This document shows, in pieces, positions 8,338 through 18,827 of a stretch of DNA of 64,000 nucleotides. Positions within the stretch are counted from its first letter, which is position 1. The number at the start of each line of letters is the position of its first letter. The notes beneath the pieces were generated by a model that was not told the origin of the DNA, ran no database searches, and worked only from the letters and a program-made list of their open reading frames with translations. The stretch lies in NCBI RefSeq assembly GCF_007746075.1, contig NZ_CP036339.1:2118885-2182884 (forward strand), written 5' to 3'. A program made the position numbers and the translations under genes. This stretch comes from Lacipirellula limnantheis (GTDB lineage Bacteria; Planctomycetota; Planctomycetia; Pirellulales; Lacipirellulaceae).

Positions 8338-9024
8338 ATGCGGTTCGACGTCCTCACGCTGTTCCCGGAAATGTTTTCGGGATACCTGACGCAGAGTTTG
8401 CTGAAGCTCGCCATCGACAAATCGATCGTGTCGGTCAAGCTGCACAACATCCGCGACTGGGCCCAGGATAAGCATCATTCGGTCGACGATCGGCCCTTCG
8501 GGGGAGGGCCTGGCATGGTGATCATGCCAGGGCCCGCAGTCGAGGCGGTCGAAGCGGTGCAACAGCAGGACAAGACGCCGGGGCGAGTTGTGATGCTCAC
8601 CCCGCAGGGCCGGCCGCTCAACCAACGGCTGGTCGAAGAGTTGGCGACCCATCCGCGGCTGCTCCTGATGTGCGGCCGCTACGAGGGGTTCGACCAGCGC
8701 GTGGTCGACATTTTGGAGCCAGAGGAAGTCTCGATCGGCGATTTCATTATCAACGGCGGCGAAGTCGCCGCGATGGTGGTGATCGACGCGGTCATTCGAC
8801 TGGTTCCAGGGGTGTTGGGCGACGAAGACAGCGGCCGGTACGATTCGTTTTCGACCGGCAATCGGCTGTTGGAATTCGCTCAATACACGCGCCCGCGCGA
8901 GTTTCGAGGGTTGGAAGTGCCGGAAGTATTGCTTTCAGGCGACCACCAAAGAATCGCCAAATGGCGCGAAGAGAGTAGTCTGGAACGGACGAAAAAGCAG
9001 CGTCCCGACCTGCTGAACGAATAA
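8338..9024 (+). CDS. trmD: tRNA (guanine-N1)-methyltransferase TrmD
   Basis: 228 residues, normal for the family. TrmD makes m1G37 next to the anticodon using S-adenosylmethionine, preventing frameshifts. It has a trefoil-knot fold. Visible motifs are MRFDVLTLFPEMF at the start, DDRPFGGGPGMV, LMCGRYEGFDQRV and IGDFIINGGEVAA in the knot, and the C-terminal Asp-containing linker leading to YTRPREFRG and LLSGDHQRI. An AAGGAG motif lies 10 bases before the ATG. It follows rpsP by 32 bases, with no rimM between them. Confidence 0.97.
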   Translation: MRFDVLTLFPEMFSGYLTQSLLKLAIDKSIVSVKLHNIRDWAQDKHHSVDDRPFGGGPGMVIMPGPAVEAVEAVQQQDKTPGRVVMLTPQGRPLNQRLVEELATHPRLLLMCGRYEGFDQRVVDILEPEEVSIGDFIINGGEVAAMVVIDAVIRLVPGVLGDEDSGRYDSFSTGNRLLEFAQYTRPREFRGLEVPEVLLSGDHQRIAKWREESSLERTKKQRPDLLNE

Positions 9025-9035
9025 AGAATACTTTC

Positions 9036-9115
9036 ACCACGGAGATCACAGAGAGCACAGAGAAAAGAACCGGCTGTACGCATGGTTCTCTGTGCCGTCT
9101 GTGTTCTCTGTGGTT
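9036..9115. repeat. Dispersed inverted repeat, CCACGGAGA / ACAGAGAA type
   Basis: It lies between trmD and rplS. The left arm ACCACGGAGATCACAGAGAG continues CACAGAGAA. The right arm reads, in reverse complement, AACCACAGAGAACACAGACG then GCACAGAGAA. About 25 bases separate the arms. It has the same nested-arm plan as the repeats at 28940, 31132 and 35710 but different words. No gene was seen. Confidence 0.7.
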
Positions 9116-9150
9116 AATCCCAAGCGAATTTTTCATTACGGATTGCCAAG

Positions 9151-9531
9151 ATGAGCCAGCAAATCCTCGCCAGCGTCGAGAAGTCGAGCCTCAAGCCGGC
9201 CGAAGAGATCCAGAAGTTTGAGATCGGCGACACCGTCGACGTGCATACGAAGATCCTCGAAGGCGAAAAGGAGCGGATCCAGGTCTTCTCCGGCATCGTG
9301 ATCGCTCGCAGCGGTTCGGGCTCGAAGGAGATGTTCACCGTCCGGCGCATCGTCGCCGGCGAGGGCGTCGAGCGGAAATTTCCGCTCCACTCGCCCCGCA
9401 TCGCGAAGATCGACGTGAAGCGGAGCGCGGTCGTTCGCCGGGCAAAGCTCTACTACATGCGAAATCGCTCGGGCAAGTCGGCTCGCCTCCGTGAACGCCG
9501 CAGCGAACAGGCCGGCACCGACTCCAAGTAG
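9151..9531 (+). CDS. rplS: 50S ribosomal protein L19
   Basis: 126 residues, slightly longer than typical. L19 sits at the 30S-50S interface. The core motifs are visible: FEIGDTVDVHTKILEGEKERIQ, the loop FSGIVIARSGSGSKEMFTVR, GEGVERKFPLHSP and the final VRRAKLYYMRNRSGKSARLRER. A short polar tail follows. It is in its usual place after trmD, although an inverted repeat separates the two. Confidence 0.97.
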   Translation: MSQQILASVEKSSLKPAEEIQKFEIGDTVDVHTKILEGEKERIQVFSGIVIARSGSGSKEMFTVRRIVAGEGVERKFPLHSPRIAKIDVKRSAVVRRAKLYYMRNRSGKSARLRERRSEQAGTDSK

Positions 9532-9632
9532 CCAATTGCCGGTTGCAGGATGGTGGTTGGCAAGTAGGTTGGGACGGTGACCCCCGGCCCGCTGGCGTGG
9601 TGCGCGCCGCCAGTTGGGAATCGTCCTTCGTA

Positions 9633-11880
<2,248 letters not shown>

Positions 11881-11908
11881 CGGCGGTTAGTGTGGGAGGC
11901 GAATCGCG

Positions 11909-12301
11909 ATGAGCGACGAGAAAAAGATCATCATCGACGAAGACTGGAAGTCGCAGGTCGCCGCTGAAAAGGAAGCGGCGGCGCGGAGGCCCTCCGCCGA
12001 CGAGGACGCCGCAGGCACGGCGGAGGCTAATGCTGCGGACGGACCGATGCTCGAAGCGTCGTTCGAATTGCTCGTCTCGACGTTCGTCACCGAAGCGATG
12101 GTGGCCCTAGGGCAGTTCCCGCACCCTGGTTCGGGGCAGATCGAGACCGATCCTGGCCACGCCAAGTTTGCGATCGATATGCTCGAGGTGATTTCCGAGA
12201 AGACGAAGGGGAATCTCGACGCGATGGAAGAGCAGGGGATTAAGGACATCCTGCATCAGCTCCGCATGGCGTTTATCGCCGTCACTCAGGGAGCGCAATA
12301 G
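11909..12301 (+). CDS. DUF1844 domain protein
   Basis: 130 residues starting 28 bases after pyrG, with GGGAGG upstream, so probably co-transcribed. Residues 1-50 are charged and Ala-rich. From about residue 53 the family core appears: ASFELLVSTFVTEAMVALGQFPHP, then AKFAIDMLEVISEKTKGNL and a final amphipathic helix. The function of DUF1844 proteins is not known. The helical core resembles a protein-protein or membrane-peripheral module. Confidence 0.8.
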   Translation: MSDEKKIIIDEDWKSQVAAEKEAAARRPSADEDAAGTAEANAADGPMLEASFELLVSTFVTEAMVALGQFPHPGSGQIETDPGHAKFAIDMLEVISEKTKGNLDAMEEQGIKDILHQLRMAFIAVTQGAQ

Positions 12302-12619
12302 AAGTCACCGGCTCTGCCAGTGGACATCGTGCAAGCTCGGCCGGTCGAGGGTTCGATCATTGGCGGAGCCGCAACTTCAACGAGAAAAATGCCGCGCCCA
12401 GCCGGCAGGGGATGCGGGTCCCCTTTGCCGATTAACCTACCGGTAGACTTGCATCCCGAACCGGGTGACAACGGACGGGTGGTGAAAGGCTAACCGTGCC
12501 GGCCAAGCGCGACGTGTTTTTGAAGCAAAGAAGCTATCAGCGTTCAGCTAGACGGCTTCCATCGTACTTTTTCTTTTTCCTGTCTGGCTGATTGCTGAAA
12601 GCTGGCAGCTTCCGCGTTG
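12302..12619. other. Intergenic region with an imperfect inverted repeat
   Basis: No credible gene was seen in these 318 bases. The right half has an inverted repeat: AAGCTATCAGCGTTCAGC at 12531-12548 pairs with the segment at 12587-12611 (reverse complement begins AAGCTGCCAGCTTTCAGC), 15 of 18 matching. About 37 bases separate the arms, including a pyrimidine tract (cttttttctttttcc). It sits at the shared 3' side of the DUF1844 and mraZ genes, so a terminator role is possible. Confidence 0.6.
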
Positions 12620-13105
12620 CTACTCCGTCAGTTGATCGAACAACTGTCGGAAGCCCGGCATCTGTTCCCCAATGTGTTGAGCCCAGCTCTCGGGCCGCCA
12701 TAGCTCGATGCACACCGCGGCTCCGACAACAAGCAACTCCCCGCCTGGCTCGACTCCCAGAAAGTCTCGGAAGGCTTCCGGAATCGCGAGGCGTCCGCGA
12801 CCGGCAATTGGCGCCGTGCGGTACCGCGTCGACAGGAGCCGCCCAAAGAGCTGGACGCTTTCCGCCCGGCGATCGAGGCGGCCGCTGCGAAGTTTGCCCT
12901 TCATCAGCTCGACGCCCTGACTGAGCCAGCCTTGCCACTGGGATGTATTCCAGAGGCTGAGGCAGCCAGGGCGTTCCTTCGCCAACGTGCATCCCTCCGA
13001 ACCGCCAGCCAATGCCTCAACGCACTCGGTTGGCAGCGACAGACGATAGCGATCGTCGATCGTCCGGGGCCATTCGCCGATGAATAGTTCTCCCGATTCG
13101 ATCAC
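12620..13105 (-). CDS. mraZ: MraZ-like transcription factor (two SpoVT/AbrB-type domains)
   Basis: 161 residues from a GTG at 13105, with GGAGG about 11 bases upstream. Two MraZ half-domains are visible. The first has FIGEWPRTIDDRYRLSLP (about 8-25), and the second has PIAGRGRLAIPEAFRDFLGV (about 98-118) followed by a beta strand (ELLVVGAAVCIELW). In most bacteria mraZ heads the dcw cell-division cluster and represses it. Here no mraW, fts or mur gene is nearby, so its targets must lie elsewhere. The DNA-binding DxxGR-type motif is kept in the second repeat and changed to DDRYR in the first. Confidence 0.8.
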   Translation of the reverse strand: MIESGELFIGEWPRTIDDRYRLSLPTECVEALAGGSEGCTLAKERPGCLSLWNTSQWQGWLSQGVELMKGKLRSGRLDRRAESVQLFGRLLSTRYRTAPIAGRGRLAIPEAFRDFLGVEPGGELLVVGAAVCIELWRPESWAQHIGEQMPGFRQLFDQLTE

Positions 13106-13465
13106 GCGCTCGGCGTCCTCCGTCTAAACTTCCTCCATGCTGATATGGGCTGAATACCCGCAGAAACAACGTTTTATGGCGAATATTGGGCTTCCATCCC
13201 AGCAAACGCGTGAGCTGATTCTACCCCAGCCATTCTCGCCTGCAAGGCCTTCGATCGGTCTCTCCGCTAGCAATCCGCCGAAGTTGGCGCCTCGCTCGTG
13301 CCGAGGACTCCTTGCGGGGATCGACGAGCGTGGGTCGGGAAATTTTCCGCTTATTTGAGTCAATCAGGGTGGCGGCGATCGGGGATTTTCCGTATTCCTC
13401 CCTCATTCCAAGCGGTCTGAAATCCGCATGTTCCGCCGTGCGCCTCCTGCCACCAATTCCAATCG
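13106..13465. other. Divergent intergenic region between mraZ and the FabF-like gene
   Basis: These 360 bases should contain the promoters of mraZ (leftward) and the ketosynthase gene (rightward). Short open frames here are proline/serine/arginine-rich and carry no recognisable feature. I could not identify a convincing set of TGGG-type MraZ boxes. The word TATGGCGAATAT occurs here (about 13174) and again near 18782. Confidence 0.5.
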
Positions 13466-14719
13466 ATGGAAGATCGCGTCGTTATTACCGGCATCGGCAT
13501 GGTCACGGCCGTAGGGCATGACCGCGAGTCGACGTGGCGTGCCGTAAAGGCGGGGCACAACGGCGTCCGCAAACTCTGCGGGATGCCCGGCATCCCGGAT
13601 GGACTCCTCCTGGGAGCGACCGTGGAAGGGGTGCCACGCGACCGCTTCGGTGATCGCAACTTCCCCATCGCCATGGCCGCAGCGCGCGAGGCCCTCGCAG
13701 ACAGTCGACTTGACCTAAGACGTTGCGACCGTTCGCGGATCGCCAGTTCTTACGGCACCTGCGGCGGGCCAACCCCCTGGATGGCTGAGGAATACGCTCG
13801 CCGTGAGGGGACGACGCAAATCAAGCCCTGGTGGGAGAACCTGCTGTACTCGGCCGTTCCCACGCGAGTGGCCAATCGTCTCGGCATTTTTGGTCCGCGA
13901 TTGGTGAACTCCACGGCCTGCGCGACGGGAGCGATTGCGACCATCAACGGCATGCGAGCCATTCTCGACGGTCAGGCCGATATCGCGTTCGTGGGGTCCG
14001 CTCAAACGCTCCACCCGATCCTCTCTGCGGGATTCTACAACATGCGGGTCTTGGCGAACGCCGACGACCCCGCCGCGGCCTGCCGGCCGTTCGACGCTAA
14101 CCGCACCGGCTTCGTGATGGGGGAGGGAGCGGCGACGCTGGTGCTTGAGCGTCTCAGTTCCGCCCGCGCTCGCGGAGCGTCGATCTACGCTGAAATCTTG
14201 GGCGGCGCGCTCCTGAGCGATTCGACTCATGTCACCGACCTCAGCGCTGATAGCCGGCCGCTGACGCACCTGCTCGACCGCACGCTTCGGCAGTCGAACC
14301 TCGTGCCGAGCGACGTCGCCTACATCAACGCGCACGGCACGGGTACCAAGCAAAACGACGCGATGGAAACCCGCGGCATCCGCGCCGCGTTCGGCGCCGC
14401 TGCAAACCGCCTGTGCGTCAGCACGATCAAGGCTAATCTGGGCCATTTGGTGAACGCCGCCGGCGCCGTCGAACTGGCGATTACCGCTATGGCCCTGCGC
14501 GACGGGTTCGCTCCGCCGACGGTGAACTTGACGCATCCCGATCCCGACTGCGACCTCGACTGCGTGCCGCTAGTCGGCCGTCGACGTGCCCTGGAGCACG
14601 CCGTGAAGATCTCGATTGCTTTTGGCGGGCACCTTGCCGCCATTGCACTGCGCCGCTGGTCTGGCGCCGGCGAACGCTGCGAACCTGCCCCCGCTGCGAT
14701 GCTGCGACTCGCGGCCTAG
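13466..14719 (+). CDS. fabF: Beta-ketoacyl-ACP synthase II-like condensing enzyme
   Basis: 417 residues, the usual KAS II length. The enzyme condenses malonyl-ACP with an acyl-enzyme. All catalytic residues are in place: nucleophile Cys152 in NSTACATGA, His290 in [12 protein letters not shown], Lys322 and His327 in [13 protein letters not shown]. The N-terminus [13 protein letters not shown] and [14 protein letters not shown] are also typical. There is no acyl-carrier-protein or other fab gene alongside, so it could be the housekeeping FabF or a paralogue for a special lipid. The sequence does not decide between these. Confidence 0.9.
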   Translation: MEDRVVITGIGMVTAVGHDRESTWRAVKAGHNGVRKLCGMPGIPDGLLLGATVEGVPRDRFGDRNFPIAMAAAREALADSRLDLRRCDRSRIASSYGTCGGPTPWMAEEYARREGTTQIKPWWENLLYSAVPTRVANRLGIFGPRLVNSTACATGAIATINGMRAILDGQADIAFVGSAQTLHPILSAGFYNMRVLANADDPAAACRPFDANRTGFVMGEGAATLVLERLSSARARGASIYAEILGGALLSDSTHVTDLSADSRPLTHLLDRTLRQSNLVPSDVAYINAHGTGTKQNDAMETRGIRAAFGAAANRLCVSTIKANLGHLVNAAGAVELAITAMALRDGFAPPTVNLTHPDPDCDLDCVPLVGRRRALEHAVKISIAFGGHLAAIALRRWSGAGERCEPAPAAMLRLAA

Positions 14720-14746
14720 CGATCGGCGCCGCACCAAACTTCGTGC

Positions 14747-15904
14747 TCATCGCGAGCGACGTTGCACGGCGTACCCCATTTGCACCGGCCACGTCGGTTG
14801 CCCGCCCAGTTCCTGCTCGGCCTTGAGCGCCCAATACGGCTCGCGCAGCAGTTCGCGGCCGAGAAACACGAGGTCGGCGTCGCCGCCGGTGATGATCTCG
14901 TTCGCCTGCTTCGCCTCGATGATGAGGCCGACGGCCCCGGTGGCGATGCCGGCTTCGTCGCGAATCTGCCGGGCGAAAGGGACTTGATACCCTTTGGCCA
15001 CCGGGATGCGGGCTTTGGGCGTAAGGGCTCCCGAGGAGACGTCAATCAGGTCGACGCCGCGGGACTTCAATTCGCGGCAAAGCGTCACTGAATCAGCGGC
15101 GCTCCAGCCCCCTTCGACCCAATCGGTCGCCGAGATGCGCGTGAATAATGGCATGTTGCTAGGGATTGTCGCGCGCAGCGCCTCAGCCACCTGCAATAGC
15201 AGGCGCATGCGGTTTTCGATCGATCCCCCATAGTCGTCGGTCCGTTGATTACTGAGCGGCGAGAGAAATTCATGCAGCAGATATCCATGCGCGCCATGAA
15301 TTTCAATGATCTTGAAACCAGCCGCGATCGCGCGGCGGGCCGCTGAGACAAATGCGGCCCGCACCGCGTCGATGCCGGCGGCGTCCAGCGGTTCGGGCGC
15401 CGGACTGCCGTCGTCGAAGGCGAGGGGGCTTGGACCCCACACCGGTCGCCAGCCCCCTTGTTCGGGGGTCAGCGGCGCGCCGCCGCGCCACGGTAGATCA
15501 CAACTTGCCTTCCGGCCCGCGTGGGCCAATTGAATGCTCGGCACGGCGCCTTGTGATTCGACGAAGCGGGCGATGCGCGCGAGCGGTTCGACATGCTCAT
15601 CGCTCCAAATTCCCATGTCGCCGGGCGAGATACGTCCATCGCTCGTGACGGCGGTCGCCTCGACCATCACCAGACCGACGCCGCCCGCCGCCCGACTGCC
15701 GAGGTGGACCAAGTGCCAGTCGTTCGCCATCCCGTCGATGGCCGAATATTGGCACATGGGCGACATGACGATGCGATTGCGAAGCGTAACTCCCCTGACC
15801 GTCCACCGCGACAGCAAGTCAACGTCGGGGACTTCGCGATCGTGGTCGGCGGCGGATGAGCAGCCTTGCGGGCGGGCGTCGCCGGCGTCGTTCGAGGGAG
15901 TCAT
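14747..15904 (-). CDS. NADH:flavin oxidoreductase, OYE family (YqjM-like)
   Basis: 385 residues from the ATG at 15904, with GGA upstream; the longer in-frame start at 16015 adds a non-family leader. This is an FMN-containing TIM barrel. Class markers of the YqjM branch are visible: Cys51 in MSPMCQYSA, IQLAHAGRKA, the substrate His pair 203/206 in EIHGAHGYLLHEFLSP, and the phosphate-binding end (ADLVFLGRELLREPYW). Such enzymes reduce activated C=C bonds with NAD(P)H. The physiological substrate is unknown. It is convergent with the ketosynthase gene. Confidence 0.9.
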   Translation of the reverse strand: MTPSNDAGDARPQGCSSAADHDREVPDVDLLSRWTVRGVTLRNRIVMSPMCQYSAIDGMANDWHLVHLGSRAAGGVGLVMVEATAVTSDGRISPGDMGIWSDEHVEPLARIARFVESQGAVPSIQLAHAGRKASCDLPWRGGAPLTPEQGGWRPVWGPSPLAFDDGSPAPEPLDAAGIDAVRAAFVSAARRAIAAGFKIIEIHGAHGYLLHEFLSPLSNQRTDDYGGSIENRMRLLLQVAEALRATIPSNMPLFTRISATDWVEGGWSAADSVTLCRELKSRGVDLIDVSSGALTPKARIPVAKGYQVPFARQIRDEAGIATGAVGLIIEAKQANEIITGGDADLVFLGRELLREPYWALKAEQELGGQPTWPVQMGYAVQRRSR

Positions 15905-16123
15905 GATCGGTCCTGCCAATGGTGGGTAGATGGATCGCCAGGCGTGCGAAGCGCTAACGTCTCCATGCAAAATGGAGTCGAGCGCGTCCGAGTTGTCAAA
16001 CCGTGGCGTTGCCATCTTCGCAATTGGGCGAAGCTCTCGGAATCGGGGCGAGGTTCCACTTGCGCCACCCTTCTCTTCGGAAGAGTTGCGCCGCAGCGAC
16101 CGCCGATGGACACGCGATGAAGG

Positions 16124-17464
16124 CTAAGCCTGCGGACGAGACCATGGCTCGCGATACGGCCGCGCTAGCCGCTGATTCGCTTCATCGTCGTCGATAATTT
16201 TCCCCGCCGCGGCGTCCCACTTGAAACTGCGCCCAAGGTCCATCGACAGGTTCGCCAGAATGCAGCAGGCGGAACTGATGTACCCTTCCTCGATGTTGCT
16301 CACGGGCAGGCGTTTTTCCTGCCGGGCGGCGAGGAAGTCCTGCATGTGCCGACGCGTGGCGGGGGCGGCGAACAATTCCGTTTCCTTGTGCTGCTGATCC
16401 TCAGGAAATTTGCTGCGTTCGTCGAGATGATCGCCATGCTCGGCTTGTCTCGCGCCATGCGGTTTGAAGTCATAGCTGTGGACGCTGAGCTTCAGCGTTC
16501 CCTTATCGCCGTAGAGCGTCGCGCCCCACGGATACTCGGGGTCCGCGGGCTCGCCCCAATTCCTCTGCGTCCAAACAATCTGGAGGTCAGGGTATTCGAA
16601 CGTAGCCGTTTGCGTATCGGCGATGGTGGCGATGGACGTCTTATCGCGCACGAACACTCCGCCGTTGGCCGAAACCGTCGTCGGCCAGCCGATGCCTAAG
16701 AAATATCGCACGACATCGAACATGTGGACGCAGAGATCCCCTATCTGCCCGTTGCTGAAGTTGCGAAAATCGCGCCAACTGCGGGGATGGATGTGCGGAT
16801 GATAGTCGAGCCACGGCGCCGGGCCGACGTACATTTCCCAATCGAGATTGGCCGGCGGCGTCGCTGTGGGCGGGAAGCCCCCTGGGCCGCCGTAGTAGCT
16901 ATGGATGTCCACGAACGCCACCTTGCCGAGCTTGCCGCTGGTGATGTAACGGTCGCGGGCTTCGATGAGGTGGGGCGTGCTGCGCCGTTGCAGTCCGACC
17001 TGCACGGTGCGGCCAGTGCGCTTCGCCGCGGCGACCATCGCCTGTCCCTCAGCCACGTCGACGCTGATTGGCTTTTGACAGTAAACGTCCGCGCCCGCCT
17101 CGACCGCGGCGATCATCGGCAATGCATGCCAGTGGTCCGGCGTGGCAATGTTGACCACGTCGGGCTTCTGCTCCGCGAGCAGCTTCCGATAGTCGCCGTA
17201 AACCGGCGGCTTCGTCTTGGAGGGCTGTCGCTGCGCGACCAATTCCGCGGCCTCGGCCGCCATGTTGGCGTCGACGTCGCATAGACCGACCACCTCGACT
17301 GGCGCCACCTGGATCAGGTGAAACAGATCGGTCTTGCCATACCAGCCGCAGCCGATCGTCGCGACGCGGAGCGGCTTGTCGCCCGCCAGAGCGAACGCCC
17401 GGGGCTGGATCGCGGCAAGGGCGGAAGTGAGAGCGGCCGTGTGGAGAAAATCGCGGCGATTCAT
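16124..17464 (-). CDS. Gfo/Idh/MocA family oxidoreductase with Tat signal
   Basis: 446 residues from the ATG at 17464. The N-terminus MNRRDFLHTAALTSALA is a twin-arginine signal, so the protein should be exported folded with its cofactor. The Rossmann part begins LRVATIGCGWYGKTDL and continues CDVDANMAAEAAEL; VVNIATPDHWHALPM and EAGADVYCQKPIS are the characteristic EKP-like segment (here QKP). The C-terminal half has the expected alpha/beta substrate domain. Exported members are abundant in planctomycetes and are thought to act on sugars or polyols. The substrate is unknown. Confidence 0.85.
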   Translation of the reverse strand: MNRRDFLHTAALTSALAAIQPRAFALAGDKPLRVATIGCGWYGKTDLFHLIQVAPVEVVGLCDVDANMAAEAAELVAQRQPSKTKPPVYGDYRKLLAEQKPDVVNIATPDHWHALPMIAAVEAGADVYCQKPISVDVAEGQAMVAAAKRTGRTVQVGLQRRSTPHLIEARDRYITSGKLGKVAFVDIHSYYGGPGGFPPTATPPANLDWEMYVGPAPWLDYHPHIHPRSWRDFRNFSNGQIGDLCVHMFDVVRYFLGIGWPTTVSANGGVFVRDKTSIATIADTQTATFEYPDLQIVWTQRNWGEPADPEYPWGATLYGDKGTLKLSVHSYDFKPHGARQAEHGDHLDERSKFPEDQQHKETELFAAPATRRHMQDFLAARQEKRLPVSNIEEGYISSACCILANLSMDLGRSFKWDAAAGKIIDDDEANQRLARPYREPWSRPQA

Positions 17465-17492
17465 GGAGTGGCTCTTGGGGCTGAAAATGCTG

Positions 17493-17668
17493 ACCACAAA
17501 GGCACGAGGGCACAAAGAAAAGCACTGAGGAGGAAAAAGCGTTGTGAAGAAGCCGGAACGCTAATCTTCGCTGATCTACGCTAATCTAGTCAATTAGCGA
17601 GGATTGGCTGAGATGACCATTCCCTGTTTCTTTGTGCTTTCCTTAAGTGCGTTGGCGCCTTGGTGGTT
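17493..17668. repeat. Nested inverted repeat, ACCACAAAGGCACGAGG type
   Basis: The outer arms are ACCACAAAGGCACGAGGGC with CACAAAGAAAAGCAC at the left, and TTTGTGCTTTCC with GGCGCCTTGGTGGTT at the right. The middle contains CGCTAATCT-type words repeated three times on alternating strands (about 17560-17606). The right edge runs into the stop codon of the CDF gene (17667-17669). There is no gene inside. Confidence 0.7.
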
Positions 17669-18563
17669 AGTGGCACGTATGCCCAGCCGGCGGGAATGCG
17701 CTGTTGCAATGTTCCCCTTCGAGCTCCGTCTCGATCGTGATGTGCTCGAACTCACGGTCCCGCAGCAAGCGGTAGAGCTCCCCCTTGGCCACGCAAATAT
17801 CTTCTCGAGTTGCGCCGGCCCGCATGAGCAGATGCGTCGCAATGACGTGGCGTTCGCCGTCGAGCGTCCAGGTGTACGTGTCGTGCAGCTCAATCACATT
17901 CGGCAAGGCGATGGCTTCACGACGAAACTGGTCGACGTCGAAGCCTGCGGGCGCGGCTTGCAGGAATACCAGCGCGACTTTGTTGAGATTGCGGACCACG
18001 TTAACCAACACGAACGCCGAAATGCCGAGCGAGAGAATCGGGTCGATGATCGGGACGTCCCAAAACGCCATGATGGCGCCGCCGATGAGGACGGCAATCC
18101 AGCCAAGCGTATCCTCCAGCAAGTGCCAGGTCGCCACTTGCTCGTTGAGCGATCGCCCGCCGCGCAGTCGCCAGGCGGCCGCGCCATTGGCCAAGACTCC
18201 GACGATAGCGAGGGCGACCATGCCGCCGGCGCGAACCGGCTTTGGTTCAAACAGGCGGTGGACCGATTCCCATAGAATGAAGCTGAGGCCGATGATCAGC
18301 ACGCATCCGGTGATGAGAGCGCCCAGGGCCGAAAGCCGCCGATAGCCGTAGGTGAAGCGGTCGTTCGCCTCGCGGTCCGAAACCCCTTGCAAGTACCAGG
18401 CAAGTCCAAGCGAGATGCAGTCCCCGGCGTCATGCACGGCGTCGCTGAGGATCGCGACGCTCCCGGTCCAGATGCCGCCGGCGATCTCGATGAACGTGAA
18501 AACGAAGTTTACGAAGAACGCAAAGCGAAGATTCTGGCCGGCGTGGTGAGCGTGATCGTGCAT
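17667..18563 (-). CDS. Cation diffusion facilitator (CDF) family metal exporter
   Basis: 298 residues with His-rich ends (MHDHAHHAG and GHTCH). Six membrane segments are apparent, starting FAFFVNFVFTFIEIAGG. The metal-site motifs of the Zn/Cd-type CDF branch are present: SDAVHDAGD in helix 2 and HLLEDTLG in helix 5, i.e. Asp/His pairs at site A. The cytoplasmic C-terminal domain (about 205-290) has the ferredoxin-like metallochaperone-like fold. It most likely exports Zn2+ (or Cd2+/Co2+) in exchange for protons. The last codons overlap a dispersed repeat. Confidence 0.92.
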   Translation of the reverse strand: MHDHAHHAGQNLRFAFFVNFVFTFIEIAGGIWTGSVAILSDAVHDAGDCISLGLAWYLQGVSDREANDRFTYGYRRLSALGALITGCVLIIGLSFILWESVHRLFEPKPVRAGGMVALAIVGVLANGAAAWRLRGGRSLNEQVATWHLLEDTLGWIAVLIGGAIMAFWDVPIIDPILSLGISAFVLVNVVRNLNKVALVFLQAAPAGFDVDQFRREAIALPNVIELHDTYTWTLDGERHVIATHLLMRAGATREDICVAKGELYRLLRDREFEHITIETELEGEHCNSAFPPAGHTCH

Positions 18564-18589
18564 GCGAAAGCGTTTTTCGTATTGTCAGT

Positions 18590-18606
18590 CCCGGGCTCCG
18601 CCCGGG
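18590..18606. repeat. GGCTCCGCC-type hairpin upstream of the CDF gene
   Basis: CCCGGGC-TCC-GCCCGGG is a perfect 7+3+7 hairpin. The core GGCTCCGCC recurs in the hairpin at 25102-25120, and a related GGCGGAGCC at 25151-25169. It lies in the 260-base gap between the CDF gene start and the uvrC end, which holds no gene. Confidence 0.7.
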
Positions 18607-18756
18607 GGCCGGCTTGAAGTAGAGGAACGGTTAGCGTGGACGCAACGCGACGCCCTGGCGGAGAAGCTTATTCAACGGCGATCATTCTTGAAATGCTTTC
18701 ATGATGGCGGATGAATAAGCCTCGGGGCCGGGGAGCGCAATCGCCATTGTCATAAT

Positions 18757-18827
18757 GTAGGTCAGTCTAGGTAGCGTGGCCTATGGCGAATATCGGGCCA
18801 CGCGCCACGCAAGACAGCGCGACCTAC
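18757..18827. repeat. Imperfect palindrome at the 3' end of uvrC
   Basis: The outer arms GTAGGTC (18757-18763) and GACCTAC (18821-18827) enclose inner words GCGTGGCC/GGCCACGC. The right arm overlaps the uvrC stop codon. A second stem lies next to it: GCTTATTCA at about 18670 pairs with TGAATAAGC at about 18712. Without a T-run this is not a classical terminator. Confidence 0.55.

Noticed and set aside
13137-13358. 73-codon plus-strand frame beginning MLIWAEYPQ
   Set aside because: No ribosome site; composition becomes Ser/Pro/Arg-rich; it lies in the divergent promoter region of mraZ.
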